In this document: piece after piece, positions 39,718 through 49,646 of the stretch
Layout of the letters: each line of letters starts with the position of its first letter
How positions within the stretch are numbered: position 1 is the first letter of the stretch
NCBI RefSeq assembly: GCF_007747795.1
Contig: NZ_CP036275.1
Coordinates: forward strand, 4,580,001 to 4,644,000
DNA from: Maioricimonas rarisocia
GTDB taxonomy: Bacteria; Planctomycetota; Planctomycetia; Planctomycetales; Planctomycetaceae
Direction of reading: 5' to 3'
DNA: 64,000 nt
Program-made: the position numbers and the translations under genes
The notes under the pieces: generated by a model
The model's input: the letters and a program-made list of their open reading frames with translations, nothing else
What the model was told of the DNA's origin: nothing
Database searches by the model: none

Positions 39718-40236
39718 TCACTCTTCAACGGGGGCGCCGGCGGAAACGTCTGCCGACATCGAACTGCCGCGGAGCAGTGCAATCCGTCCGGTGCGGACCA
39801 GTTCGAGGATTCCAAAGGGCCTTACCGCTTCGATAAAGGCCTCGATTTTCTTTTCCTGACCCGAAATCTCGATCATGACGTGGGCCGCCGACACGTCAAC
39901 GATTCGCCCGCGGAAAATCTCGACCAGCTCCTTGATCTCGGACCGCCGGCCGGTTTCCGTCTTCACCTTGATCAGCATCAGGTCCCGCTCGACGTGCTCC
40001 TTGCCGGAGTAGTCGAGGACCTTCACGATCGTGACGATCTTCTCGAGCTGCTTGCGGACCTGGTCGAGGACCCGGTCGTCGCCGCTGACGACGAACGTCA
40101 TCCGCGAGAATTCGGGGTTTTCGGTTTCGCCAACGGCGAGGCTGTCGATGTTGAAGCCGCGCGAGGCCAGCATCCCGGAAATCCGGGCCAGCACGCCGGG
40201 CTGGTTCATCACAAGCGCGGACAGAACGTGTCGCAT
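39718..40236 (-). CDS. ilvN: Acetolactate synthase small (regulatory) subunit
   Basis: This is the regulatory subunit that enhances and gives valine feedback control to acetolactate synthase. It is 172 aa. An N-terminal ACT domain (VLSALVMNQPGVLARISGMLASRG) is followed by the typical YSGKEHVERDLMLIKV linker and the C-terminal domain (EITGQ-like MIEISGQEKKIEAFIE). The ilvH-type name is equally usable. It is followed by ilvC. The catalytic subunit, normally upstream, is absent here; upstream are an intergenic region and a tRNA gene. Confidence 0.93.
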   Translation of the reverse strand: MRHVLSALVMNQPGVLARISGMLASRGFNIDSLAVGETENPEFSRMTFVVSGDDRVLDQVRKQLEKIVTIVKVLDYSGKEHVERDLMLIKVKTETGRRSEIKELVEIFRGRIVDVSAAHVMIEISGQEKKIEAFIEAVRPFGILELVRTGRIALLRGSSMSADVSAGAPVEE

Positions 40237-40569
40237 GTCTCGTCTCTTTCAGGGTTTGCTGCGATCGGCCACGGGGGCGGTCTCGTCAGGCGAATCGAGA
40301 TAGTAATGCAGGCTTGCGCCCCCCACAACCGTCGGGGATTGACGGCTCTTTCCAGCTGCCGGAAGACCCCCTTGGGGTCGCTGACACGCGCCATCGTCGA
40401 TCGGCTCGCGCGAATCGCTTCGGTCTGCGCAAACCGACTGGTTGAAAGCCTCAGCGACGCGTGGCGGCGGGGGAAATCGGCACCTGCGGCCGGTGGGAGA
40501 CGCGTTTGGTGGGGAGTGGACCGATGCACTTCCCATGCGGGGAAGGTTGGTTTAGAATTCGCCGCTCCG
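40237..40569. other. Divergent gap between ilvN and tRNA-Ala
   Basis: This gap of 333 bp has no gene. The tRNA promoter candidate lies at 40530-40558. I saw no T-box or other leader for the ilv genes. Confidence 0.4.
40530..40558 (+). promoter_or_regulatory. Promoter of tRNA-Ala
   Basis: TTCCCA (40530-40535) and TAGAAT (40553-40558) are spaced 17 nt apart, with the expected start about 5 nt before the mature tRNA at 40570. Match to consensus is 4/6 and 5/6. Confidence 0.5.
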
Positions 40570-41924
<1,355 letters not shown>

Positions 41925-42004
41925 CTTGCTCCCTTTTCGAATCCGCCGTGAGCGGCCGAATCGTCGCTGGTTGTCGAGTGAGTATCTCGTAGATTTCTTC
42001 CGGG

Positions 42005-42364
42005 TCATGGAGTGGTCGTGCGCTGCCCGACCGCCGCGACATATGCAGCGACCGCACGCTGCAGTTCGCAGAATGTCGCCGAGGAACAAAGCCGATCTGC
42101 GGCTGCGTCCACGGCGTCCCAGTCGATCACGCCACCGCGATATACTTTGTTCGCGCGGTGCACCGCGCGACTATAGGCCGCCGACCGATCCTGCGAGGTG
42201 ACCGGGGCCTGCAGCATTCGGAGCAGATCGGGCTTCAGACGTTCGAGTTCCTCCCGCAGTCGACCATGAACTGCGTCGCCGGGGCAATACCGCAGCGAGT
42301 TGCCCCGCAAATCCAGCTGGACGCCGCGGTCCGCCAGGAGATCCATGAGCTGTGTCGCCGTCAT
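42005..42364 (-). CDS. TubC-docking-domain-like small protein
   Basis: This 119-aa protein begins TATQLMDLLADRGVQLDLRGNSLRY and continues to PDLLRMLQ at about 45. This pattern matches the TubC N-terminal docking domain, a dimerising protein-interaction module best known from NRPS/PKS lines but also seen in mobile-element proteins. The rest (YSRAVHRANKVYRGGVIDWDAVD) is helical and unrecognised. The start codon overlaps the stop of the ATPase gene by 1 nt (TGATG), so it is co-translated. It probably helps the ATPase bind its partner; that is an inference. Confidence 0.6.
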   Translation of the reverse strand: MTATQLMDLLADRGVQLDLRGNSLRYCPGDAVHGRLREELERLKPDLLRMLQAPVTSQDRSAAYSRAVHRANKVYRGGVIDWDAVDAAADRLCSSATFCELQRAVAAYVAAVGQRTTTP

Positions 42365-44076
42365 CAAATTTCTTCCCAGTGGTCGGATTGGGGAGCCACG
42401 AAGAGATCGTCCGAATCGTCCGTACCGTCCGCAATCTCGACAAAGCGTGCTTCCGCTTCGGACGGTCCGATGTTCACTTGGACGCTCGTCGGACGCTCGA
42501 TCGAGGCTATTCCGTCGGCACCGGACGATTCGGACGGTTCGGACGATAGATTCCCGACACTCTTTTGTGAGGTTGCAATTCGAATCATCCGAGTTCGACT
42601 TGTTGTACTATCGCGTTCCCACTGCACTTGCACACCCACTCGCCGCAGTGCAGGTGCCAACCGCCTGAGTCTTCCCGACAGAACATTGGCCGACTTCGGC
42701 CATTCTCGTCGCCTCAGCATATTCTCCGGCACCATCCCGCTAAGGATGTCATGCAGTTCTGACGCTGTGCCCGACCAGACTTCATTTCTAGTGACCAGTT
42801 CGCGAACAGCCCCCGCCAAGATGTCACCTTCGAGCACATCCTCGACCGCCGATTCCCGATTCGCGTCATATACGCTCAGGAACTCCTCGCCAAGCGCCGC
42901 AGTTGACCAGACCGCAAAGTCGGCCATACGCGGGAGATGGGGTAGTTGCACGGTATCACGGCGTGCCAGCGCCTTGGCCAGCAGATCCAGCAACCCACCC
43001 TGGATCCGCGGCTGTGCCTGCCGGAAACGTCGCCACAACTCAGTTTCCGTCGTTCGTTCAGATTCCGGGATCGGAGCCAGTGTGATGACGAGACACCGGT
43101 CCACCAGATCGGGACGGCTCGCTGCCTCACCGATTCCGTTGATCACTGCGGGCCGCTGACAACTGAAAATCACTTCTTCGTCGTCAGTGTACAGCTGGCG
43201 TGCTGCGAAGCCGCCACCGGTCGCCAAACGGCACATTGCGTCGCTGAGCCAGCCGGGCATACCACTCAGGTTGTCGAAGGCGATGACCCAACTGTTGTTC
43301 GCTGCAATCAACAGGTCCCTTTCCTCTCGTGGTGCCGCTCGAATGAGCGACTGCGAAGGATCGACCAATGTCCTCAAGAGGCGACAGGCAGAGCTCTTGC
43401 CGGTCCCCTGTTCTCCCGACAACTGAAGCAGCGGGAATGGACCGCGTGGCGAGAGTGCGGCCACGAGCCACGCTTTGACCAGCATCCAGTCGGAGTCGGT
43501 GTCGACGTTCAGGAAGCAGCGGAACTCGTCGATATGGCCGCCACGTTGGGGGCAGGGTAGACGCTCCATGCCGCGACGACGGATGAACCTCACGGGTGGG
43601 TGAGTGACCACTTCCCAGCCGCTCGCCGAGATGCGCACCGCACGCCACTCATCGTCACAAAGATCGACGAATATTGCCCCGCCGTGTTCGGCGACTCGCA
43701 AGGCCACGGAACAAGCATTGCCTTCGAAGATCGCCATGCCTGTTAGCATTTCAATGGCATCAGTCATCGACTGAGAGTTCGCCGCCTTGCCTTCGCTGTC
43801 CCAGTACTGTTTACGCAACCACTGCTTGAAAGACCTGCTACCAATCGGCCAGTGCTCATGATGCGTGCAGCATGCGATTGTCGCATAAGGTTTCGGTTCC
43901 GCTTCGGGCGTGTGCCAGAATTCCCGGACATGCTCTCGCGCGAGTGCGACAAGTACCGACGCAACCGAACCGCCCTCGGTCCTGCCTGCGTGCCGGTCAC
44001 TTGCGGCCGGATTTGCTTCTCCCTGCATCTGATGAGTCCTGGCTCGCAGGTCCCTGTCATCGTTGAGGAAATGCAT
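42364..44076 (-). CDS. Element-encoded P-loop ATPase, helicase-like
   Basis: This 570-aa protein carries a Walker A GEQGTGKSS at about 218-226 and a Walker B-like WVIAFDNLSG. Later motifs (DRCLVITLAPI, then ESERTTETELW) recall the phage/plasmid replicative helicase or DUF3987/D5-type ATPases. I see no zinc-finger primase part. The N-terminal 200 residues, with a CCTHHEHWP segment, are unassigned. The C-terminus is acidic and low-complexity. It sits between the DnaB-N-like and TubC-like genes with overlaps at both ends, so it is likely the motor of the element's replication. Confidence 0.65.
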   Translation of the reverse strand: MHFLNDDRDLRARTHQMQGEANPAASDRHAGRTEGGSVASVLVALAREHVREFWHTPEAEPKPYATIACCTHHEHWPIGSRSFKQWLRKQYWDSEGKAANSQSMTDAIEMLTGMAIFEGNACSVALRVAEHGGAIFVDLCDDEWRAVRISASGWEVVTHPPVRFIRRRGMERLPCPQRGGHIDEFRCFLNVDTDSDWMLVKAWLVAALSPRGPFPLLQLSGEQGTGKSSACRLLRTLVDPSQSLIRAAPREERDLLIAANNSWVIAFDNLSGMPGWLSDAMCRLATGGGFAARQLYTDDEEVIFSCQRPAVINGIGEAASRPDLVDRCLVITLAPIPESERTTETELWRRFRQAQPRIQGGLLDLLAKALARRDTVQLPHLPRMADFAVWSTAALGEEFLSVYDANRESAVEDVLEGDILAGAVRELVTRNEVWSGTASELHDILSGMVPENMLRRREWPKSANVLSGRLRRLAPALRRVGVQVQWERDSTTSRTRMIRIATSQKSVGNLSSEPSESSGADGIASIERPTSVQVNIGPSEAEARFVEIADGTDDSDDLFVAPQSDHWEEI

Positions 44077-44536
44077 AGGGCTCTCGCAGCTGGAATCTGA
44101 AGTCGTCTTGCCGTATGGCTGCCAGTTCTCGTTCGAGATGCAGTATCTGCCGGCACCTTTGATAGATGTCGGTCAATCGTCGTACGTGAATTTCGGCCTC
44201 TTCGGGCCATAATGCTGCCTCATACGCGGCGACCAGTTCACCGAGGTGACGAGAGGCGTCCGCCGGCCAGAGCTGGTTCAGGGCGTTGAGCGTTCGCTGT
44301 GCGTTCACCTGTACGGCTGCATCAACATCGCGTGGATGCAATGTTTCTGGACCTGTCCAATCGGTGTTGCGTAGCAGGTCGATGGTGCATGCGATTCTCC
44401 GGCGCAGGTGCGATGAGATGACGACGGGGGCGAAATCGGGCTGTGCCCCCAGAAGCAGGCAGCCGAGTAGCGCCCGCTCCGCAGCTTCGTCGCGCGGGAG
44501 CATACGCTCAAAATCCCTCTGAGGACGTGTGCTCAC
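44057..44536 (-). CDS. DnaB N-terminal-domain-like protein
   Basis: This 159-aa protein opens RDFERMLPRDEAAERALLGCLLLG, which matches the start of the DnaB helicase N-terminal domain (the pattern P-x-x-x-x-A-E-x-x-x-L-G), but there is no helicase domain. The C-terminal part is helical (EAEIHVRRLTDIYQRCRQIL). The start is GTG at 44536, overlapping the HTH gene by 4 nt; its stop overlaps the ATPase by 20 nt. It may load or cap the neighbouring ATPase in a replication complex. Confidence 0.55.
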   Translation of the reverse strand: MSTRPQRDFERMLPRDEAAERALLGCLLLGAQPDFAPVVISSHLRRRIACTIDLLRNTDWTGPETLHPRDVDAAVQVNAQRTLNALNQLWPADASRHLGELVAAYEAALWPEEAEIHVRRLTDIYQRCRQILHLERELAAIRQDDFRFQLREPYAFPQR

Positions 44537-44862
44537 TGAGCCGACCTCCCTTCGCCATGCACCTGGTGCTCCAGCCAGGCTTCAAGATCGGCCACGCGGT
44601 ACAGTCGGCGTCTGCCGGCTCGAACCACGGGAATTGCCAAGTCGTCCAGCAGCCGAGCGGACACACCAATCAGGGCCGCGGCCTCCCGGTGCGAAACGGC
44701 CAGCGGACGCCGTTCCGCTCCTTCCGTCCGTTCCGCGGGCTTCGCCTGCTGCGGCACTGCGGCCAAGGCCTCACGGACGGCCGCCTCAACGAGGGGCCGC
44801 AAGACCTCGGACGAAAGGGACACCCGCACCGCACCGGTGTCGATGACGATCGGGTCAGCCAT
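44533..44862 (-). CDS. Excisionase/MerR-type HTH protein
   Basis: This 109-aa protein has an unusual N-terminal half (DPIVIDTGAVRVSLSSEVLRPLVEAAVREAL) and a C-terminal winged-HTH of the excisionase family (LAVSHREAAALIGVSARLLDDL, then AGRRRLYRVADLEAWL). It could bind att-site arms to direct excision, or regulate the operon. It overlaps the previous HTH gene by 8 nt and the next gene by 4 nt. Confidence 0.7.
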   Translation of the reverse strand: MADPIVIDTGAVRVSLSSEVLRPLVEAAVREALAAVPQQAKPAERTEGAERRPLAVSHREAAALIGVSARLLDDLAIPVVRAGRRRLYRVADLEAWLEHQVHGEGRSAQ

Positions 44863-45082
44863 CGGAGCGGCCCTCCGCTGCAGGGTGTGCGTCGTACTCC
44901 AGCCAGTCCAGCAGCCACTGGCCGCGGTACAGGATCGCTCGCCCCTGCCGCGTATACCGCAGGCGGTTCTCGCGGCGGGCTCTCTGCAGCGTCGCGGTCG
45001 GCAGATTCAGCAGCAGCGCCGCCCGCCCCTCGTGATAGATGCCGTCCGGGTCGATCCGGGCCGGTCGCAGTGCATCACACAT
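44855..45082 (-). CDS. Small HTH protein, excisionase-like
   Basis: This 75-aa protein reads ARIDPDGIYHEGRAALLLNL followed by PTATLQRARRENRLRYTRQGRAIL, a recognisable helix-turn-helix with a wing, again of the excisionase type. It overlaps the following HTH gene by 8 nt. A pair of 10-bp direct repeats upstream (45134-45153) could be its or its partner's binding site. Confidence 0.65.
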   Translation of the reverse strand: MCDALRPARIDPDGIYHEGRAALLLNLPTATLQRARRENRLRYTRQGRAILYRGQWLLDWLEYDAHPAAEGRSDG

Positions 45083-45133
45083 AGACTCGCTCCTCCCGTG
45101 TCTGGAGTCGCGGCGAGTCTACCGGCCGATCCG

Positions 45134-45163
45134 CGGATGTCGGCGGATGTCGGTTAGTGTCAG
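45134..45163 (-). repeat. 10-bp iteron-like repeats upstream of the HTH genes
   Basis: CGGATGTCGG occurs twice in direct tandem (45134-45143 and 45144-45153), followed by a weaker TTAGTGTCAG (45154-45163). The spacing is about one helical turn, which is typical of protein binding sites. It lies in the 81-nt gap between the 626-aa-frame gene and the small HTH gene. Confidence 0.5.
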
Positions 45164-46876
45164 TTAGCGAGGCCACACCGGGAAACGCTCTGGGAGTCTG
45201 CGTCCAGACTTGTTTTCCAGCCAGGGGCGAATCCTAGACCACAGGAATTCATGGTGCTTGCCTCCACCACCCTCGACGTCAGGCTCCGGAGCGTGCGGGT
45301 CTTTCCTCAGCCAACGATAGAGCGTGTCCTTCGTGCGTCCCACAAGAGCAGCGCACTGATCGAGAGTCACATACTGCAGCTGCCCGGTGTCCTCCTCAAC
45401 CGGCTCGCCCGCGTCCCCATCACGATCCCCCGCCGGTGCAGACGTTTCGCAGGATGACTCCACCAGCGGCAAGAGGTCGCCAAGTGGACGGTCCAGCAAC
45501 TCGTTCCACTCATCCGCGTTCGTGGTGAGTCGGCCGCGGATGCGGTCAAACAGCTTCTCGCCCTCTTCGGTCGAATTCAGCACCCGCTGCGCCGCGTCGC
45601 GGAGCGTGAGCCATCCGAGGCTTCGCAGCCGCGACCAGGCTCTCTCCGCATTCTGCGTGTCACCACGTTTCAGGCAGGCGTCGTGGAACAGGACTGCCCG
45701 CCAGAGCTCCGCCACTTTCCCTTTGTGCGTGCGGCACTGTCGGCAGAGTGAGCCCCGATCGTCAGCAGTACGTTCACCTCCGCAGGCCGGGCACGAATCG
45801 ACAGGTTCGCCTTTCGATGAGGCGGCGTCCGAAGGGGCACTCTTACCAGAAGCGGCCGACTCGCCCGTCTCGGTCCCCTGCGAGTTCGCAGTCGTAAGCG
45901 TGCCGGCTCTGTCGGCTGCTGCAAGACGTTCGTCCCACTCACGCTGCAGTCTGACGCCGTACTCGCGCACTGCACGGTCGACCTCCGTCAGAAATGCTTG
46001 CTCCGGTAAAGTGAGATCGTCGTCATGACCTCCGACAGTCAGTCGGAGAGTCTGGAGTATGTTCTCAACCTGTTGCACTCGTGTACGAGTCCAGTCGGGT
46101 GCTACCGAAAGGTCACCAAAGTCACCCTCGATCAGGCTTGATAGCAGATCAAGGATCGTCCGCTTGACTTCCGGTATGCCATCATAGCTGGAGAGCAAAT
46201 CGCAGTAGTGAGTCAGCCGAACCTTCAGGTTGACGATCAGATCCAGCAGACCGTGGGGGCGTGCACCGATGGGCGCATCGACTTCATTCATGACGATGGT
46301 ACGGCAACGATGCCAGTACAGCATCAGCATCCGAAGGGAGCGCTGGGGTGTCTGAAACGAAGCATCATCCCGCGGACTTGGAATTCTGCAGTCGACGACC
46401 GCAATGTCGATGACTCGGTCTGAGAGCCGCCGGACCTCAGGCTCACATTTTCCGTCGGCATCATTGACCACTTTCTGCAGCCAGGCAGTCTGTGCGTCGC
46501 GCCCCTGCCTGCTGTCGTCCCAATCAGGATGCCAGGACAGAAGCGCATTGAGGATCCAGTCCAGAGTCTGCTCGGCATCGGGACTGGCAAGCGTGGGACG
46601 TGGCATGTATTCCGGCCAGACCGGCAGTCCCCCCAGTGCAAAGTAAAATGTAAGCCGCGAGAGCAGTTCCTCGAACAGTTGGTTGCCTTCGTTCGATTCG
46701 ATCGCGCCTGGATAGAAACGGTGAATCTGACAGAGGTACCGAGCGGCCACGACGGCGATGATCGCGTGGGGCAGCGATCTTCGAACGGTTGCCGGGTCTG
46801 GTGAGGACTTCTCGTCCCCATTTCCAGGTTCGCGGTCGAGGTCACGATCCCTATCGCTGTTGTTCGCGTCGCTCAT
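45164..46876 (-). CDS. Large zinc-ribbon/HTH protein of the element, function unknown
   Basis: I do not recognise a family. The start at 46876 gives 570 aa. The first 25 residues are Asp/Arg-rich. A helical region spans about 30-350. A zinc ribbon follows (CPACGGERTADDRGSLCRQC, two CxxC pairs near 400). Near the C-terminus is an excisionase-type HTH (YVTLDQCAALVGRTKDTLYRWLRK) followed by LWSRIRPWLENK. The zinc ribbon and HTH suggest DNA binding, possibly as an initiator or master regulator of the element. An in-frame extension to 47044 is not supported. Confidence 0.6.
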   Translation of the reverse strand: MSDANNSDRDRDLDREPGNGDEKSSPDPATVRRSLPHAIIAVVAARYLCQIHRFYPGAIESNEGNQLFEELLSRLTFYFALGGLPVWPEYMPRPTLASPDAEQTLDWILNALLSWHPDWDDSRQGRDAQTAWLQKVVNDADGKCEPEVRRLSDRVIDIAVVDCRIPSPRDDASFQTPQRSLRMLMLYWHRCRTIVMNEVDAPIGARPHGLLDLIVNLKVRLTHYCDLLSSYDGIPEVKRTILDLLSSLIEGDFGDLSVAPDWTRTRVQQVENILQTLRLTVGGHDDDLTLPEQAFLTEVDRAVREYGVRLQREWDERLAAADRAGTLTTANSQGTETGESAASGKSAPSDAASSKGEPVDSCPACGGERTADDRGSLCRQCRTHKGKVAELWRAVLFHDACLKRGDTQNAERAWSRLRSLGWLTLRDAAQRVLNSTEEGEKLFDRIRGRLTTNADEWNELLDRPLGDLLPLVESSCETSAPAGDRDGDAGEPVEEDTGQLQYVTLDQCAALVGRTKDTLYRWLRKDPHAPEPDVEGGGGKHHEFLWSRIRPWLENKSGRRLPERFPVWPR

Positions 46877-47201
46877 GACCCTGCCTGTACAAGTTTGCCT
46901 GAACCCCGTGTAGTGTCTCGGTAATCGCAGAAGAGCACTGCGTCTGCAAAGTGCATCCCCCAAACTGCCAAGCGTTGATTCACATGGCAAGGCAGCAGGT
47001 TGTGTCGCGCTGGATCCGAACCGACGCGTACACGGGATGCCCACCGCACGGCCTTCTGTGCCAGCTGTTTAGTTGCTGTTGCCGGTTCGGTCGTGGGCAG
47101 TACGATCGTACAAGTGGTTGATGGGGCGTCATCACGAGTGGCTGAAGTTTGACCGCCAGTAGTGTGGAACAATTTGCGAGGGTCGAACAGGAGGTGCACT
47201 G
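46877..47201. promoter_or_regulatory. Divergent regulatory region of the element
   Basis: These 325 bp lie between two divergent genes of the element. I see no clear -35/-10 pair, but AGGAGG lies just before the ATG at 47202. This is where promoters in both directions should be. Confidence 0.35.
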
Positions 47202-47894
47202 ATGCATCACCGAACGCTCAGGGACGTGGTTGGTGACTCTGGAGAAAGCCAGGACTCCGACGCCTGGCGGCGGCTGCTCGGCGGCCGGGCCCGGTACAAT
47301 CGGCAGCGGCAGCAGATCGCCGAATCTCGCCGCGAGGCGATTCTGATGTGGCTGCTACGGCACCGCAAATGGATGTGGTGCGTCTCGTTCGGCGAGTTCC
47401 TCGAGGTCGACCGGATCATCGTCCGGCACGGCGATGCGGCCGCGATCGCGCGGGCCCTGGGGGTCGGTCGAGCCACGGTCTGCCGCGACCTGTCCGCCCT
47501 GCAGGCGACCGAACCATGGGCGTTCGGATCGCGTTGCTGCCGAGTAGATTATGCAGATTACATGGCCGGATGGCGGTATGCCCATCGCCACGGATGGGAC
47601 AACGTACAACCCGATTCGAACCTGCGCTTCGCCGCCAAGCAGAACGGCCCCCGGGGCCGCGTGCAGCGGGCTGCCGCGCAGGCAATGGGACCGACCATCT
47701 CCGAATCCACAGCCCCTCCCGCGCCGCAGCAAGACGTCAACCCGTCGGTCGCCCCCGATGACTTCCTCGAACCGACTCCGCCGCCGCCTGACGGTGATCC
47801 GACGGACCATTTCATACGTCTGCTTGAGCACAACTGCGCCCACGCGGAGAAGCCCAAACCGCCGCGAAGGGTGCCGGCGGTTGTGACAGGTTGA
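47202..47894 (+). CDS. HTH protein, divergent to the element operon
   Basis: This 230-aa protein has an N-terminal HTH-like region: RREAILMWLLRHRKWMW and the recognition part AAIARALGVGRATVCRDLSAL. The C-terminal third is Pro-rich and disordered. AGGAGG 7 nt before the ATG supports the start. It is transcribed away from the main operon and could be a repressor or partition-type factor; neither is shown. Confidence 0.65.
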   Translation: MHHRTLRDVVGDSGESQDSDAWRRLLGGRARYNRQRQQIAESRREAILMWLLRHRKWMWCVSFGEFLEVDRIIVRHGDAAAIARALGVGRATVCRDLSALQATEPWAFGSRCCRVDYADYMAGWRYAHRHGWDNVQPDSNLRFAAKQNGPRGRVQRAAAQAMGPTISESTAPPAPQQDVNPSVAPDDFLEPTPPPPDGDPTDHFIRLLEHNCAHAEKPKPPRRVPAVVTG

Positions 47895-48033
47895 CCAACT
47901 CGTGGTCGGGACAAGGGGCGATCGGAGGCCGCCGTGCAGTAGGTGCGAATCGCCATCACCGTTCCACCGTGACTCATCGACATGAGCCGCACGTTGCTCT
48001 CGGGAACCCTACTGCACTGCCCCAAGCCCCACC

Positions 48034-48882
48034 TCACTCCTCCGCACGGTGGACGTCGTGCAGTGTCAGGCCTTCCGCGGTTTTCCATTCGGTCCAACCG
48101 TTGGCTGTTCTGCCGAGCAATGTCTCTGCAGCACCGCTTGGTGAACTGAAGAGAAAGTCCTGCGTCAGCTTCAAACAACCATTCTCTTCCAACAGGACTC
48201 CACTTTCGAGCAACTTGGAGCGGGCTGCCTTCACGACGTCCTCGGCAGAAGGAGTGATCTCCTTACGACCAATCGCCCCGGCCCGCACGACGAATCCGTC
48301 CTCCACCAGCTCACCGGTCGCTTCGGCCTCCTTCCCCTTCAGGAAGAACTGCGCTGCCGCGTCCGATTTCACAATTGGCTCGAACACCGGATATCCGAGC
48401 GTCGACATCAGCACGTTCAGCATCTCGAAGGCATCAAACAGGTCCGCTTCCATCGGCGCTGTGACGAACGGCTTGCCTGGCGTATTGTCGTTGTCCAGGG
48501 CGTAGCGATTGACCTCCTTCGCCTTCTGGATGCAATACCATTCCAGGTATCGAATGTGAGCCTGGGTGAACGTCTGCGTTCGGGAGATTCCCAGGACGGC
48601 AGTCTTCCAGAAGTCCTTCGAGCTGTTGTGATGATCGAGCCGCTTGCGGACGTCCTCCGTCTGGCCGATGTAGACGATCGGCTTGGCAAACTCTTCCGAT
48701 TCTCCAAAGAGAAAGTAGACGGCCACGTGGTCGAGTTCCGACCGTGACTTCGCCTGGACCAGGTCCGAGCGCGGTATGAGGATCGTCTGGATATTTCGCG
48801 TGGTGAACTCCGCAATGCGAATCCCTCGCGGTTCTCCAAACGGCAGAAAGATCTGGATCGTCCTCGCCTTGGGTGACGTCAT
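48034..48882 (-). CDS. GIY-YIG nuclease-like protein with DUF4357 domain
   Basis: This 282-aa protein combines a GIY-YIG-type fold (AVYFLFG, then VYIGQTEDVRKRLDHHNSSK at about 54-92) with a C-terminal DUF4357 domain (FLFSSPSGAAETLLGRTANGWTEWK). The central GIY-YIG motif is degenerate: YFL replaces GIY and the second is YIG. DUF4357 is commonly found in defence-linked proteins. The start is ATG. The stop of an uncertain short reading frame lies 9 nt upstream. Confidence 0.75.
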   Translation of the reverse strand: MTSPKARTIQIFLPFGEPRGIRIAEFTTRNIQTILIPRSDLVQAKSRSELDHVAVYFLFGESEEFAKPIVYIGQTEDVRKRLDHHNSSKDFWKTAVLGISRTQTFTQAHIRYLEWYCIQKAKEVNRYALDNDNTPGKPFVTAPMEADLFDAFEMLNVLMSTLGYPVFEPIVKSDAAAQFFLKGKEAEATGELVEDGFVVRAGAIGRKEITPSAEDVVKAARSKLLESGVLLEENGCLKLTQDFLFSSPSGAAETLLGRTANGWTEWKTAEGLTLHDVHRAEE

Positions 48883-48891
48883 CTCGGCCCC

Positions 48892-49116
48892 CTACTCCTT
48901 CAGCTCGTTTGCAATCGCCGTGAACTGGTCCAGTGCCGTCTGCAGGTCCTCGGCAATTCCGCACACGTTCCCAGCCTCGGGACGCTCTCTGCATCGACCA
49001 CTTCGCTCACAATCGCCGGCAATCCCACGCGTGGTCACTTCGGCCGCTTGAAGATCATTTCGTAAGATGCACCACCGAACGACGACGTGGCTCGTCGCGC
49101 GAACACGAGTTCCCAT
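48892..49116 (-). CDS. Possible short gene or remnant, uncertain
   Basis: This is a 74-aa frame whose C-terminal half (GIAEDLQTALDQFTAIANELKE) is a plausible amphipathic helix and whose stop lies 9 nt before the GIY-YIG gene on the same strand. The N-terminal half overlaps the 3' end of the GYF gene by 82 nt and looks non-coding. It may be the C-terminal remnant of a deleted defence gene. I cannot assign it. Confidence 0.25.
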   Translation of the reverse strand: MGTRVRATSHVVVRWCILRNDLQAAEVTTRGIAGDCERSGRCRERPEAGNVCGIAEDLQTALDQFTAIANELKE

Positions 49117-49646
49117 CCCTCATCGCCAAGGGCCTGCATCGAGTCGCTGAAACTGATGTCTGAGGGACTCTCGATCCTGTATTCCCATCGCTGCGTCGGG
49201 CGAATCGCTCCGAAGAGGGGAAAGCCGAGTCCGATCAGCAGCAGTGCAATGATGATGTTGGCTTGAGACTTCGTCATCGACTGTTCCAGATGCGGGGCGG
49301 CAGCCGCGCCAGCCTCCTGTTTACTCGATGTCCTGGGGGGAGGTGGTGACGGGCGAGTGTCCCGCTTCGCTTTCTGCGACGCTGGCGCATCCTCAACCAG
49401 CGGCTGCGGAGATGCAGGCTGCTTTGCCATCGGTGTGCTCATTGCGGAGCTGTTCTGGACTGTCCGCGCATGCGACAGCGTGAGTAGCCCTTCGATCCGC
49501 CCCGCTGGAATCCAGGGAGACTGCTTTGATTGCCGTACGGGCGTTTCCGTTGTGACCACGCCCCTCTCGGCCAGGTGGCGAAGTTCCCCCGTCGAAAGTG
49601 GTCCGAACTCCTCTCCCATCTCCTTGTAGTACCATTTCGATGCCAT
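49035..49646 (-). CDS. GYF_2 membrane protein with DUF4177-like C-terminus
   Basis: This 203-aa protein starts at 49646. An N-terminal GYF_2-type domain (KWYYKEMGEEFGPLSTGELRHL and then TPVRQSKQSPWIPAGRI) is followed by a Pro-rich linker, one membrane helix (IIIALLLIGLGFPLFGAI), and a C-terminal DUF4177-like part (WEYRIESPSDISFSDSMQALGDEGWELV). GYF domains bind proline-rich peptides in other proteins. It is divergent to the methyltransferase gene. A related GYF protein lies between the mod and res genes. The role is unknown. Confidence 0.75.
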   Translation of the reverse strand: MASKWYYKEMGEEFGPLSTGELRHLAERGVVTTETPVRQSKQSPWIPAGRIEGLLTLSHARTVQNSSAMSTPMAKQPASPQPLVEDAPASQKAKRDTRPSPPPPRTSSKQEAGAAAAPHLEQSMTKSQANIIIALLLIGLGFPLFGAIRPTQRWEYRIESPSDISFSDSMQALGDEGWELVFARRATSSFGGASYEMIFKRPK

